Of a stretch of DNA of 59,730 nt, positions 36,009 to 45,426 are shown in pieces. Positions within the stretch are counted from its first letter, which is position 1. The number at the start of each line of letters is the position of its first letter. Under the pieces are notes generated by a model that worked only from the letters and a program-made list of their open reading frames with translations, was not told where the DNA came from and did not search any database. The position numbers and the translations under genes are program-made. The stretch is from positions 1 to 59,730 of the forward strand of contig CAJVWU010000011.1 in the NCBI GenBank assembly GCA_913009755.1, read 5' to 3'. Source of the DNA: an uncultured Bacteroidia bacterium. GTDB lineage: Bacteria; Bacteroidota; Bacteroidia; Bacteroidales; F082.

Positions 36009-39000
36009 TTACAAAGGAACGGTAATCGTGATCCTGGTTCCTATACCAATCCCGGAAGATATATCTATTTTACCCTTTAAAATAGTAACACGTTGGCTTA
36101 TATTTTGTAAACCTGTCCCGGAATTGACTTTTTCGGGTTTAAAGCCTGTTCCGTTGTCGGTAACAATTAATTTTAATTTATCATTGTTCAACAATGATAA
36201 CCAGATTTTGGATCGTGTTGCATTGGAATGTCTGATGATGTTTGTTGATAATTCCTGGACAATCCTGTAAAGGTGAACTTTGGTTTCATTATTGATCTTT
36301 TGGCCAGTGATGTTGCGGGGATAAAATGAAAATGATGTTTTAGAAGTGTTTGAGTTTTTACACATCTTTCCGATCAATTCGTCAATACCCTGATCATCAA
36401 TACCGGCAATCATCAGGCCATGCGATATTCTCCGGGCATCCAGAATGGCCTGTTTGTTTAGTTCACGGGCCCTTTCAAGGTCGAAACGTTTTTTCCCGGG
36501 AAGTTGATCCTTTATTTGATAAAGCGATTCGAGAAACATGGATGCTGAGGTGAGTATTTGTCCGAGCCCGTCATGTAATTCTTTTCCGAATTTCATTTTC
36601 TCCTTTTCCTGGACATTGAGAATGGCTTTCCTGATGATTTCATTACGTTGTTTCCTTTCCGTAATATCCCTGATTATCCCTTGTGTGGCTTTCCCGTCTT
36701 TATAATCAATATAGGAAACAGACACTTCAACTTCATATTCTTTACCGTTTTTTGTAATGGCCGTAAATTCATATTTATTTGTTAGTTTTTTGCCATGGGA
36801 TAGCTGTTTTAGACGGCCTTCGACCAATGGCTTGCTCTTGGGGGCCACCAAATGAATAAAATCAAAGCCCGGCGAGTTGACCTCTTCAAGGGTATATCCA
36901 AATATTTGAGTAAATTTTGTATTAACGATTTCAAACCTGCGGTTGAACAACAGATAGATGGCATCATTAGAGTTTTCAATCAACAAACGGTATCTGGATT
37001 CGCTTTCTTTCAACGCTTTTTCTGTTAATTTGCGTTTTGTGATGTCTTCACCTGAGCTAAGGCTCCCGATTGCCCGTTCTTGATCATCTTTCAACAAACT
37101 GTTATGCCAATGGATATTTTTTTCAGTTCCATCCCGTGTTACCACTACATTTTCATAACTTTCTGTTATTTCCACTTTTCCCAGCATTAGTTTTTCAAAT
37201 TTCCTGCGAACTTTATTCCTGAAGTTTTCCGGCATGCACGTATCGAACCAGTTTTTTCCAAGAAGGCTGCCTTTTTCATAGCCAAGAAGCTGATAACCAC
37301 TGTCATTGAGTAAAGTAATGTTTCCCCGCGTGTCGAGTGTAAGGATGATTTCGGCAGCAATGTTCAAATAGTTTTCTGTCGATTCTTTGCTTCTGATAAT
37401 TTCAGTTTGTGCCTGTTTTAGTTCTTCAACACTTTTGGCAATGGAAAGCAGGTGAGGAACACCGTTTAATTCGATTGGCCGGGCAGAAATCAGGGCAGGA
37501 ATTATCCGGCCGTTTTTTAAACGGAATTGAAATTCGAGGTTTTTTACTTCCCCATGTTGATCCAACTCATAAAGAAACCGGTTACGCTCCGTCAAATCGG
37601 CCCAGATGTTCAAGTCCCGGGGGAACTTGCCTATTACTTCCTCGCGATGATAACCGGTAATTTCATAAAAGCCCTGGTTCATGTCAACGACCAAACCGTC
37701 TTCCAGGCGTGTAAGGCTAAAAGCATCTGGACTGGTACGAAAGGCCAGCCTGAAGCGTTCCTCACTTTCCCGCAAAGCCTTTTCATTTTTTTGCTTTTGG
37801 GTAATATCGCGGATAATGTCCTGTACAACAGGTGCTCCCTTTAATTCAATCAGGACAGAAGATACCTGGCCTGTAAAAGATTCTCCGTTTTTTTTCTTGT
37901 AATTGTTGGTAAAATCCGTATAACCTTCTTCGGCAATATTTTTAAAGGCTTCCTGCGATACAGCATTTTTTTCAATAACATGTAATTCGGATAAGTTCAT
38001 TGATAAAAGTTCTGGTAATGAATACCCAAAGAGTTCCAGTGTTTTTTTGTTCACATTAATAATATGGCCTTCCAAATCATGTAGTATGATACAATCGTTG
38101 GAATTTTCGAAAAGTTCCCTGTATTTTTCTTCCGATTCTTTTAAAACCTCATCTGCCTTCACGCGGTCAGTGATGTCTTCGGCCACCTTTACAAAATTTG
38201 TAATTTGTCCCCGGTCATCAAAAATGGGGGAAATGGAGGCAGATTCCCAATACAGGTTACCGTTTTTTTTTCTGTTGAAAAACTCCCCATGCCAGGAGTT
38301 ACCTGAAATAATGATTCCCCACAATTCACGGTAAAAGCTCAACGGGTGCCTGCCCGATTTCAATATCCTGGCGTTTTTGCCCATAACTTCATTTAAGGTA
38401 TATCCCGTCAATTCCGTAAATTTAGGGTTAACATACTCCATATTCCCATTTAAATCGGTAATGGCAATGATTGAAGGGCTTTGTTCAACTGCAGCAGAGA
38501 GTTTTGCTAATTTTTTTTCTGCTTTTTTACGTTCTGAAATATCTCTAACCAGAACAAGATCGGCAGCCCGCCCCTGATAATTGATGATTCCGGCATTTAT
38601 TTCAATCTCAATTTCAGATCCGTCTTTCCGCTTAAGCCTGGATTCATAAATGGATGGGGCTTTTTTGCCCGACATCCGTTGCTTATAGCTGTCTGTGACT
38701 TTTGCAACTTCACTATCGACCAATAAACTGACAAATGGTTTTTCGAGCATCAACTCTTTATCACCCCCCCAAATTTCGGCCATCCTGAAGTTAACAAACT
38801 TAAATACCTTATCTTGAATAATGCAGATTCCATCATTGGCGCGTTCCACAAGGTTTCGGTACTTTTCTTCACTTTCATTTATTTTAACCTCTGTCTTTTT
38901 GCGATCAGTGATGTCCTCAACTAACCCGATGCCGGCAACAATTTCATCGTTTGTATTACGAATACCTTTCAAAATGATTTTAACATAGGTTTTTTTGCCG

Positions 39001-39299
39001 GAGGTTACCGAATTATAATAATTTTCGTAATGGGATTGACCTGTTTCAAGGGATTCAACAATAGCTTTTACCAGCAAGTTGTCTTTTAATCGTTTGAGCA
39101 TATTAAACCCAATCAATACTGAACGTGAAGACCCGATTATGGAAATGAAATTTTCATTACATTCTGTTATAACACCCTGGCTGTTAAAGTAAAAGATACC
39201 GATAGGCGATTCGTTAAAAATTGTTTTATACTTTTCAACACTTTCCCGGAAATCTTCTTCTGCCTTTTTGCGGTCAGCGGATTTTTTGGTAATTGCCAT
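36009..39299 (-). CDS. Soluble sensor histidine kinase with seven PAS domains
   Basis: 1096 residues with no membrane segment. Seven PAS/PAC units follow one another, each ending in a DITDRKK/DISERKK/DITERKQ type linker, with starts at about residues 20, 145, 270, 395, 515, 640 and 765. The C-terminal kinase is of the HisKA_3 (NarX/DesK-like) type: phosphoacceptor histidine in KFGKELHDGLGQILTSA and ATP site VTDNGTGFKP and GTGLQNISQRV. It pairs with the NarL-type regulator at 35264. Signals are cytoplasmic; no heme or flavin ligand can be assigned by eye. Confidence 0.92.
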   Translation of the reverse strand: MAITKKSADRKKAEEDFRESVEKYKTIFNESPIGIFYFNSQGVITECNENFISIIGSSRSVLIGFNMLKRLKDNLLVKAIVESLETGQSHYENYYNSVTSGKKTYVKIILKGIRNTNDEIVAGIGLVEDITDRKKTEVKINESEEKYRNLVERANDGICIIQDKVFKFVNFRMAEIWGGDKELMLEKPFVSLLVDSEVAKVTDSYKQRMSGKKAPSIYESRLKRKDGSEIEIEINAGIINYQGRAADLVLVRDISERKKAEKKLAKLSAAVEQSPSIIAITDLNGNMEYVNPKFTELTGYTLNEVMGKNARILKSGRHPLSFYRELWGIIISGNSWHGEFFNRKKNGNLYWESASISPIFDDRGQITNFVKVAEDITDRVKADEVLKESEEKYRELFENSNDCIILHDLEGHIINVNKKTLELFGYSLPELLSMNLSELHVIEKNAVSQEAFKNIAEEGYTDFTNNYKKKNGESFTGQVSSVLIELKGAPVVQDIIRDITQKQKNEKALRESEERFRLAFRTSPDAFSLTRLEDGLVVDMNQGFYEITGYHREEVIGKFPRDLNIWADLTERNRFLYELDQHGEVKNLEFQFRLKNGRIIPALISARPIELNGVPHLLSIAKSVEELKQAQTEIIRSKESTENYLNIAAEIILTLDTRGNITLLNDSGYQLLGYEKGSLLGKNWFDTCMPENFRNKVRRKFEKLMLGKVEITESYENVVVTRDGTEKNIHWHNSLLKDDQERAIGSLSSGEDITKRKLTEKALKESESRYRLLIENSNDAIYLLFNRRFEIVNTKFTQIFGYTLEEVNSPGFDFIHLVAPKSKPLVEGRLKQLSHGKKLTNKYEFTAITKNGKEYEVEVSVSYIDYKDGKATQGIIRDITERKQRNEIIRKAILNVQEKEKMKFGKELHDGLGQILTSASMFLESLYQIKDQLPGKKRFDLERARELNKQAILDARRISHGLMIAGIDDQGIDELIGKMCKNSNTSKTSFSFYPRNITGQKINNETKVHLYRIVQELSTNIIRHSNATRSKIWLSLLNNDKLKLIVTDNGTGFKPEKVNSGTGLQNISQRVTILKGKIDISSGIGIGTRITITVPL

Positions 39300-39767
39300 C
39301 TTGCCATATTTAAGTTGATCAGTTAATGTGAGGATAACGTGATGGATGAAAGATGTATTATATATTATAATTCCTTTTTTTTTCCAGGTTCTTTATTGCA
39401 TCGGTTTTCTACTCAGGTTTCCTCATTTTTATTTTGAGGCTAATGTAACAAAAGTGTTTCTATCAATGCACTTTCAACTTAAATCATGTAAAGTTAGTCA
39501 TTTAATTTATTTGGTAATTGATGTGCATCAAATACTGATAATAACCATTATTGCCCACTTGTTTTAAGCAAAAAAAAAAACCGGACAAACACAGTGCACA
39601 CTACCACTCAAATAAATGCCCTGTATATTTTTTGTCCGGTACAAACCTGGTAGCCGACACAAAGTTTATGATTTAACACCTAATATGTGCGACAGTTAGG
39701 TTAAAAAAAACCCACTACACCATTTCATCCATTAGTTAACAACTTATTTCTCCATTAATATTATTGT
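39300..39767. other. Intergenic region, 468 bases
   Basis: AT-rich, no convincing gene. It contains the terminator hairpin of the sigma-factor gene (39571-39640) and otherwise no recognisable element; the short hydrophobic ORF at 39346-39567 (plus strand) has no support. Confidence 0.5.
39571..39640 (-). terminator. Rho-independent terminator of the sigma-factor gene
   Basis: Read on the minus strand: ACCGGACAAA (39640-39631), a 41-base loop, TTTGTCCGGT (39589-39580), then a run of nine or ten T. The 10-base stem is perfect and the T-tract marks the minus direction. It lies about 130 bases downstream of the sigma-factor stop. Confidence 0.75.
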
Positions 39768-40373
39768 TCAATAATGCAATTCCATCTGCTTGTTTAAAGT
39801 CTTAAACAACATCGCCTTTCCCCTGAATAATTGTGCCTTTATTGTTCCTACCGGAATTTGCAGTGTCTTTTCAATTTCATCCATAGAGTATTCCTTAAAA
39901 TACCTGAGTTCAATAACTTTTCTGTATTTCGGCTTCATTTGTCTGATGATCTTTTTCAGCATCTCCGCCCTTTGCTTTTTTATAAGTTTTTCTTCAGGGC
40001 CAATACCGGATGATATTTTTTTTATTTCTGCCTTATAATTTAAATCGCCATCAAAACGAACTGAAACACATTGTTTGCTTTTAGCCCTCATATAATCAAT
40101 ACAACTATTGGTTGCAATTTTAAACAGCCAGGTACTAAAAGCATACTCAGGCCTGTAGTTATTAAGATTCTGGTAAGCATTCCCAAAAGCTTCTATCATC
40201 AGTTCTTCGGCTTCTAACCGATTGTTGGTCATTTTATACAACAGATAATGTACTGAATTACGATATTTATTAAACAACTCGGTATATGCCTTCTGGTCAT
40301 TTTGTTCAAGGGCTTTCTTTACTAAAACGAAATCCCGTTCCCCTTTCTCCGTTAATTTGCGCCTTGCCAACAT
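39768..40373 (-). CDS. RNA polymerase sigma factor, sigma-70 family (ECF-like)
   Basis: 201 residues. Region 2 is YLLYKMTNNRLEAEELMIEA then YAFSTWLFKIATNSCIDYMR; region 4 is KYRKVIELRYFKEYSMDEIE then LQIPVGTIKAQLFRGKAML. Between them is a short linker, as in ECF sigma factors. No anti-sigma factor gene is adjacent; the partner may be elsewhere. A minus-strand TATTTTTG lies upstream at 40405-40412 and a terminator follows. Confidence 0.92.
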   Translation of the reverse strand: MLARRKLTEKGERDFVLVKKALEQNDQKAYTELFNKYRNSVHYLLYKMTNNRLEAEELMIEAFGNAYQNLNNYRPEYAFSTWLFKIATNSCIDYMRAKSKQCVSVRFDGDLNYKAEIKKISSGIGPEEKLIKKQRAEMLKKIIRQMKPKYRKVIELRYFKEYSMDEIEKTLQIPVGTIKAQLFRGKAMLFKTLNKQMELHY

Positions 40374-40404
40374 AACATCATTTTTCTAAAAAATATTCTG
40401 ACAA

Positions 40405-40412
40405 CAAAAATA
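40405..40412 (-). promoter_or_regulatory. Putative -7 box of the sigma-factor promoter
   Basis: TATTTTTG on the minus strand, about 32 bases before the start at 40373; matches TAnnTTTG. Confidence 0.35.
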
Positions 40413-40434
40413 TTACCTTTTAATAGAAGATGTT

Positions 40435-40734
40435 TTAAGGTATTTCCTGATAAACGGGTTCAAAAAGCCTGAAATTGATAAATTTGTTAAGGTGAGCAGA
40501 CGGTAAAAAAACCTTTTCCATCATTTCTAGGATATTTTCCTCCGGGAAATCCACAACTTTGGGATGTTTCCGAAACAACAATTCCGGCTCAACGAGTTTC
40601 ATTTCCAAGACGCAAAGTTCGTTATGGATATTACATATTATATCCACTCGTGCATAAACGGGTATGGGGTTGCAGCGTGAGACAACTTTTTCGGAACAAG
40701 CAATTTCAACTACCGGTGGTCTGTGCTCATGCAC
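40435..40734 (-). pseudogene. C-terminal remnant of an ATP-grasp protein
   Basis: 99 residues. VYARVDIICNIHNELCVLEM followed by KLVEPELLFR is like the last strands of glutathione-synthetase-type ATP-grasp domains, where the metal-binding E and N/D residues lie (LYARVD...LMELELIEPSL in relatives). The N-terminal two thirds with the ATP-binding lysines are absent, and the ORF begins at the very end of folP, overlapping it by 8 bases. It probably marks a deletion that fused folP's 3' side to the end of an ATP-grasp gene. A genuine short protein is less likely. Confidence 0.5.
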
Positions 40735-41602
40735 ACTTCCCCTCCCCTTTGAAATACTCCGTAATTTTAATCGCCTCTACCGCTTCTTTCACATCATGCG
40801 CCCGTAAAATGTTGGCTCCGTTCAGCAGGGCAATGGTGTGTAACACGGTTGTGCCGTTTAATGCTTCGGAAGGTTTTGTGCCGATGACTTTATTGATCAT
40901 GGTTTTGCGCGAGATGCCGGTTAGCAAAGGCAAATCATTTATCCTCAATTCTTCAAGATGTTGCAGAATGGAATAATTGCATTCCAGCGTTTTTCCAAAA
41001 CCAAAACCGGGATCGAGGATGATGTCATGTACCCCCGCCTCATTCAGTTTCCTGACTTTTTCATTGAAAAAATCCAGAATTTGTTCCACTGCCTTACGGC
41101 TGATGGGATTATCCTGCATAGTCTCAGGCTTCCCGGCAAGGTGCATCAAAATATAAGGTACTTTCAATTCGGCAACGGTATCGTACATTTTTTTATCAAG
41201 ATTCCCCCCCGAAACATCATTGATCATCCGGGCGCCGCTCAGCACTGCCTCACTGGCCACGGCAGCACGATAGGTGTCAACGGAAAAAAGGGTGTCAGGA
41301 AAGGCTTTTACGAGATATTGCAATGGCCGGATGAGTCGGTTCATTTCTTCTTCTTCCGTAACCGTTCGGGCACCCGGGCGCGTGCTTACAGCGCCGATGT
41401 CAATGAGCTCAGCCCCTTCGGCAAGCATTTTTTCCACCTGTTTTGCCTGTTGTTTTTCACGGCTGAATTTTCCACCGTCATAAAACGAATCGGGTGTTAT
41501 GTTGAGTATCCCCATCACTTTCGGCCTTGAAAAGTCCAATATCCGGTCAATACATCGAATTGTTTTTGCCGTTTTGTGAAAAGATGTATTTTTATTGCTC
41601 AT
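40727..41602 (-). CDS. folP: Dihydropteroate synthase
   Basis: Joins 6-hydroxymethyl-dihydropterin pyrophosphate and p-aminobenzoate in folate synthesis; the sulfonamide target. 291 residues with MGILNITPDSFYDGGKF, ELIDIGAVSTRPGA, ARMINDVSGGN and IILDPGFGFGKT. A TATATTTG box on the minus strand lies just upstream. It is divergent from the DUF1599 gene. The short N-terminal extension before ILDFSRPKVMGIL is typical of Bacteroidota. Confidence 0.96.
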   Translation of the reverse strand: MSNKNTSFHKTAKTIRCIDRILDFSRPKVMGILNITPDSFYDGGKFSREKQQAKQVEKMLAEGAELIDIGAVSTRPGARTVTEEEEMNRLIRPLQYLVKAFPDTLFSVDTYRAAVASEAVLSGARMINDVSGGNLDKKMYDTVAELKVPYILMHLAGKPETMQDNPISRKAVEQILDFFNEKVRKLNEAGVHDIILDPGFGFGKTLECNYSILQHLEELRINDLPLLTGISRKTMINKVIGTKPSEALNGTTVLHTIALLNGANILRAHDVKEAVEAIKITEYFKGEGKCA

Positions 41603-41625
41603 TATTTTAGGTGAAAAAACATTAG

Positions 41626-41633
41626 CAAATATA
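41626..41633 (-). promoter_or_regulatory. Putative -7 box of the folP promoter
   Basis: TATATTTG on the minus strand, 24 bases before the folP start codon. Confidence 0.4.
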
Positions 41634-41649
41634 TAACAGGAAATTGAAA

Positions 41650-42204
41650 ATGAGTGATAAAACTACGGTTCAGTTTGAAAAGGTGATCAGCCTTTGCCGC
41701 GAAGTGTTCAGGAAAAAGCAGCATGATTACGGTTCAGCCTGGCGTGTTTTGCGTACTTCGAGCCTGACTGACCAGATTTATATCAAAGCCAACCGCATCA
41801 GAAGCATACAAACCAAAGGGCATCAAAAAGTGGAGGAAGGGATCGTCTCCGAATTCATCGGCATCGTCAATTATTCGGTCATGGCGCTCATCCAGTTGGA
41901 AAAAGGGGTGGCCGAAGAGGCGGACCTGGACGAAAAAACAGCCCGGCAGTTGTACGACAAAACTATTTATGCCGCCCGCGACCTGATGATGGACAAAAAC
42001 CATGATTACGGCGAAGCGTGGCGCAATATGCGGGTTTCGTCGCTGGATGATATTATCCTGATGAAACTGTTGCGCATCAAACAGATTGAGGACCACAAAG
42101 GCAAAACCCTTGTTTCGGAAGGCCTGGATGCCAATTATTACGACATCATCAACTATGCACTTTTTGCTTTGATCAAATTAACAATTGAAGAGAATAATGG
42201 TTAA
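41650..42204 (+). CDS. DUF1599 protein, tandem nucleotide-modification-associated domains
   Basis: About 184 residues made of two homologous halves. The first has KKQHDYGSAWRVLRTSSLTD, the second DKNHDYGEAWRNMRVSSLDD; each ends in an FIGIVNYSVMALI/YYDIINYALFALI helix. This is the DUF1599 domain, found in Bacteroidota and phages and linked to nucleotide metabolism. The frame also offers an ATG at 41644 two codons earlier. Its stop overlaps the DoxX gene by 8 bases. Substrate unknown. Confidence 0.85.
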   Translation: MSDKTTVQFEKVISLCREVFRKKQHDYGSAWRVLRTSSLTDQIYIKANRIRSIQTKGHQKVEEGIVSEFIGIVNYSVMALIQLEKGVAEEADLDEKTARQLYDKTIYAARDLMMDKNHDYGEAWRNMRVSSLDDIILMKLLRIKQIEDHKGKTLVSEGLDANYYDIINYALFALIKLTIEENNG

Positions 42205-43327
42205 ACAGAAAGAAATAAAAAAAGAAGGGTTATTCTATGCCATAATCAGGATTGTGCTGGGCCTTGTTTTTATTTTTTCTTCTTTTGTAAAAGGCGTTGA
42301 TCCGATGGGCACGGCATACAGGGTTGAAGATTACCTCGATGTTTACGGATGGTATAATCTGGTTCACTTTTCGCTGGCCATTGCTATCCTGATCATCGCC
42401 ATTGAGTTCCTTCTCGGTTTTGCCCTGATCTTTAAAATACGCGCAAAACTGGCTTCCCTCGGTGTTTTGCTGATTCTGATCTTTTTTACCGTAGTCACTT
42501 ATTTTGATGCGGTTTACAACATGGTCCCCGACTGCGGCTGTTTTGGTGATGCCATCAAACTATCAAACCGGGGTACTTTTTATAAGAATATTGTGTTGAT
42601 TGTTATCGCCACAGTGGTATTTGCCGGGCGGCGAAGGATGGTCAGACCCGTTCCGTTGTGGCTGCAAAATATAATATTGTTGGTTGTTGGCGGGTTTTAT
42701 GTCTTTTTCATCTTTTACAATTACAATCATTTGCCTTTAATTGATTTCCGCGACTGGAAAGTAGGAAAAGACATGAAAGCCACAAATCAGGAGGCCATAC
42801 GGACTTTTGTGATCTATAAAAACAAGGAAACCGGCAAAACCAAAGAATTTGAATCCCCCGATTATCCGTGGAACGATTCGGTGTGGATGAGCAAATGGGA
42901 GTTTGTTGACCAGCGGGTTGACCGTTCGGCTGTTGATGTAAAGCATCACCTGATGATCATGGATAAAAACGGGTCGGATTATACCGATGAGATCATCAAC
43001 AACCCGGATTACCAGTTTATTCTGGTATCGTACGACCTGGATAATGCCGATGAAGAAGGTATGGCCAAAGCAGCCCGGTTATACAAGGATGTGGAAAAGC
43101 ACGGCGGCAATTTTGTTTTGGTTACGGCTTCCTATCCCGAAACAGTTGTAAAATACCGTTCTGTGTTCGGGATTGATTACCCTTATTATTTTGCCGATGA
43201 CACTGAATTAAAAACCATAATCAGGAGTAACCCGGGATTGATCTTGCTGCATAACGGGGTGGTGATGAAAAAATGGCATTTCAATGACTTCCCGGAAACG
43301 ATGAAAGAGGCGGAGGAAGAAGAGTGA
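42197..43327 (+). CDS. BT_3928-type DoxX/MauE family membrane protein
   Basis: About 376 residues. Four helices in the first half (IIRIVLGLVFIFSSFVKGVD, ..., GVLLILIFFTVVTYFDAVYN) with a CGCFGD motif, as in DoxX/MauE-like proteins that handle thiols or quinones, then a TM helix at about residue 160 and a periplasmic thioredoxin-like half without a CxxC. The ATG at 42197 overlaps the previous stop (ATGGTTAA) and is preferred over 42185. Neighbour order folP-DUF1599-DoxX-tpiA is common in Bacteroidota (from memory). Confidence 0.8.
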   Translation: MVKQKEIKKEGLFYAIIRIVLGLVFIFSSFVKGVDPMGTAYRVEDYLDVYGWYNLVHFSLAIAILIIAIEFLLGFALIFKIRAKLASLGVLLILIFFTVVTYFDAVYNMVPDCGCFGDAIKLSNRGTFYKNIVLIVIATVVFAGRRRMVRPVPLWLQNIILLVVGGFYVFFIFYNYNHLPLIDFRDWKVGKDMKATNQEAIRTFVIYKNKETGKTKEFESPDYPWNDSVWMSKWEFVDQRVDRSAVDVKHHLMIMDKNGSDYTDEIINNPDYQFILVSYDLDNADEEGMAKAARLYKDVEKHGGNFVLVTASYPETVVKYRSVFGIDYPYYFADDTELKTIIRSNPGLILLHNGVVMKKWHFNDFPETMKEAEEEE

Positions 43328-43527
43328 GGATTTGTGATTGGTGAAGGATGTGGAAGAATGGAATATTGGAAGGATGGAAGGATGGAAGTTTAGTTGGAAG
43401 ATTGGATGGGTGGATGAATGGATGAATTGGTGGATTTAAGGAAGAACAAACCTTTGAAACAATTCAGTTACGCAGCCTTTTAAGGTTGGGGATTAAAAGC
43501 AATCGAGCAATAAAACCATAAAAAACA
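43328..43527. repeat. Low-complexity GGATGGA-rich spacer
   Basis: Between the DoxX gene and the permease gene, about 43345-43440 is made of degenerate GGATGGA/GGATGAAT units. No gene is seen in the 200 bases. Confidence 0.6.
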
Positions 43528-44607
43528 ATGCTAAACTATCTCATAAAAAGGCTGTTATACGGAATCCTTGTAATATGGGGCGTAACAACCATTATCTTTT
43601 TCCTTTTCAACATATTGCCCGGCGATGCGGCACGGATGCTCATGGGGCAGCGGGCTGATATATCCTCGGTCGAGGCCATTAAAAAGGACCTCGGGCTGGA
43701 CAAGCCCGTTCTTGTTCAGTATCTGAACTTTTTAAACGACCTTTCACCGGTTTCGGTTCACAATGCATCCGATAAAAACAGTTTCTGGTATTTTAACCGC
43801 GAAAAATATCATCCGGCTTTCCGGATTTTCTCCGTGGGCAACACGGTTGTTGTGTTCAAGAAACCTTACCTCCGCCGTTCCTACCAAAGTAAAAGGGAAG
43901 TGTCTTCAATCATTGCGGAAGCTTTTCCAAAAACCCTGCTGCTGGCAACGGCTTCCATTCTGCTGGCTATGATAACAGGAATTGTTTTGGGCGTTGTTGC
44001 CGCCATAAAAAAAGATACACCCCTTGATAAATTCCTGTTGGTGTTTTCCTCGTTCGGCATGTCAATACCTTCCTTTTTTGCAGCCATCATCATCGCCTGG
44101 CTGTTTGCTTACGTACTGGCCGATTACACAGGACTGCAGATGTTTGGCAGCCTGTATTCGGTGGATGATTATACGGGTGAGGTGTATGTAAACCTGAAAA
44201 ACCTTATCCTGCCCGCCGTTACATTGGGTATCCGTCCGCTGGCCATTGTAGTAAGCCTTACACGCAGTTCGTTGCTGGATGTGTTGTCGCAGGATTACAT
44301 CAGGACGGCAAAAGCCAAAGGATTGAGTAATTTCAGTGTCATCATCGGGCACGGATTGCGCAATGCGCTTAACCCGGTGATTACCGCCATCACCGGATGG
44401 TTTGCCTCACTGATGGCCGGTGCTGTTTTCGTCGAATATGTCTTCGACTGGAAAGGCATCGGGGTTGTGATTGTTGATGCCCTCGAAAAATACGACCTGC
44501 CGGTGATCATGGGTTCCGTGCTGTTTATTTCTGTTGTCCTGGTTTTGGTAAATATCATGGTGGATTTTATTTATACGTTGCTCGATCCGCGTGTGCGGCT
44601 TGGGTAG
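43528..44607 (+). CDS. ABC transporter permease, peptide/nickel type (OppB/DppB-like)
   Basis: 359 residues and six helices. The N-terminal LIKRLLYGILVIWGVTTIIF and NILPGDAARMLMGQ blocks are typical of OppB-type permeases, and the EAA-like cytoplasmic loop reads DYIRTAKAKGLSNFSVIIGH. A region of about 70 residues after helix 1 is longer than in E. coli OppB, as is common in Bacteroidota. The partner permease, ATPases and binding protein are not next to it. Confidence 0.9.
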   Translation: MLNYLIKRLLYGILVIWGVTTIIFFLFNILPGDAARMLMGQRADISSVEAIKKDLGLDKPVLVQYLNFLNDLSPVSVHNASDKNSFWYFNREKYHPAFRIFSVGNTVVVFKKPYLRRSYQSKREVSSIIAEAFPKTLLLATASILLAMITGIVLGVVAAIKKDTPLDKFLLVFSSFGMSIPSFFAAIIIAWLFAYVLADYTGLQMFGSLYSVDDYTGEVYVNLKNLILPAVTLGIRPLAIVVSLTRSSLLDVLSQDYIRTAKAKGLSNFSVIIGHGLRNALNPVITAITGWFASLMAGAVFVEYVFDWKGIGVVIVDALEKYDLPVIMGSVLFISVVLVLVNIMVDFIYTLLDPRVRLG

Positions 44608-44610
44608 TGA

Positions 44611-44638
44611 TTGCCCACGGGAATTTGTATTATTTTTG
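44611..44638 (+). promoter_or_regulatory. Bacteroidota-type promoter upstream of tpiA
   Basis: TTG (44611-44613), 17-base spacer, TATTTTTG (44631-44638). It lies 24 bases before the tpiA ATG. Confidence 0.5.
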
Positions 44639-44661
44639 CCCCTTTACAAAAACGAAAAAAA

Positions 44662-45414
44662 ATGAGAAAAAAGATTGTTGCCGGGAACTGGAAAATGAAC
44701 AAAACTTTTCAGGATGCCGAAGAACTGCTTGCCTTCATTGCCGAATCCATTGAAAAAAAGCCATCCTGTGAGGTAGTGGCCTGCCCTCCTTCCATTTACC
44801 TCGAGTTGGCGACCGATTTTGCCCTGGATTCCAACTTGTTTGTGGGTGCGCAAAATGTAAGCCAGTTTGAAAGTGGCGCCTATACCGGCGAGATTTCCGC
44901 TGCCATGCTCGATTCGGTGGATGTGGACTATTGCATTGTAGGTCACAGCGAAAGAAGAAAATATTTTCATGAATCCGATGAGGTGCTTGCCCAAAAGGTT
45001 GACAAACTGCTTGATCACAATATCATTCCCATTTTCTGCTGTGGCGAGCAATTGGAAGACCGAGAAAAAGAGTCATATTTTGATGTTGTCAAAATGCAAT
45101 TGAAAAATGGTGTTTTTCATCTCAATAAAAATGAATTCGGCAACCTGGTCATTGCTTACGAACCAATATGGGCCATTGGCACGGGCCGGACGGCAACACC
45201 CGCACAGGCGCAGGAAATGCACAATTTTATCCGTAATCTGATTACTAAAGAATACGGTAAAGAAACTGCGGGAAACACAACCATCCTTTATGGTGGCAGT
45301 TGCAACCCCGGAAATGCCAGGGAACTGTTTTCACAAAACGATGTGGATGGCGGGCTCATTGGCGGGGCATCGTTGAAAGGGGAAGAGTTTATCAAGATTG
45401 TCAACAGTTTTTAA
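44662..45414 (+). CDS. tpiA: Triosephosphate isomerase
   Basis: Interconverts glyceraldehyde-3-phosphate and dihydroxyacetone phosphate in glycolysis. About 250 residues from the ATG at 44662 (MRKKIVAGNWKMNKTF). Active-site residues: N and K in NWKMNK, histidine in VGHSERR, glutamate in AYEPIWAIGTG, and phosphate loop GGSCNPGNA and GGLIGGASL. The frame is open further upstream to 44611, but that region holds the promoter. Confidence 0.97.
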   Translation: MRKKIVAGNWKMNKTFQDAEELLAFIAESIEKKPSCEVVACPPSIYLELATDFALDSNLFVGAQNVSQFESGAYTGEISAAMLDSVDVDYCIVGHSERRKYFHESDEVLAQKVDKLLDHNIIPIFCCGEQLEDREKESYFDVVKMQLKNGVFHLNKNEFGNLVIAYEPIWAIGTGRTATPAQAQEMHNFIRNLITKEYGKETAGNTTILYGGSCNPGNARELFSQNDVDGGLIGGASLKGEEFIKIVNSF

Positions 45415-45426
45415 TCCCGATTTACT

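Noticed and set aside
39346-39567. 73-codon plus-strand hydrophobic ORF
   Set aside because: Translation of T-rich intergenic DNA; no start context, no conserved feature.
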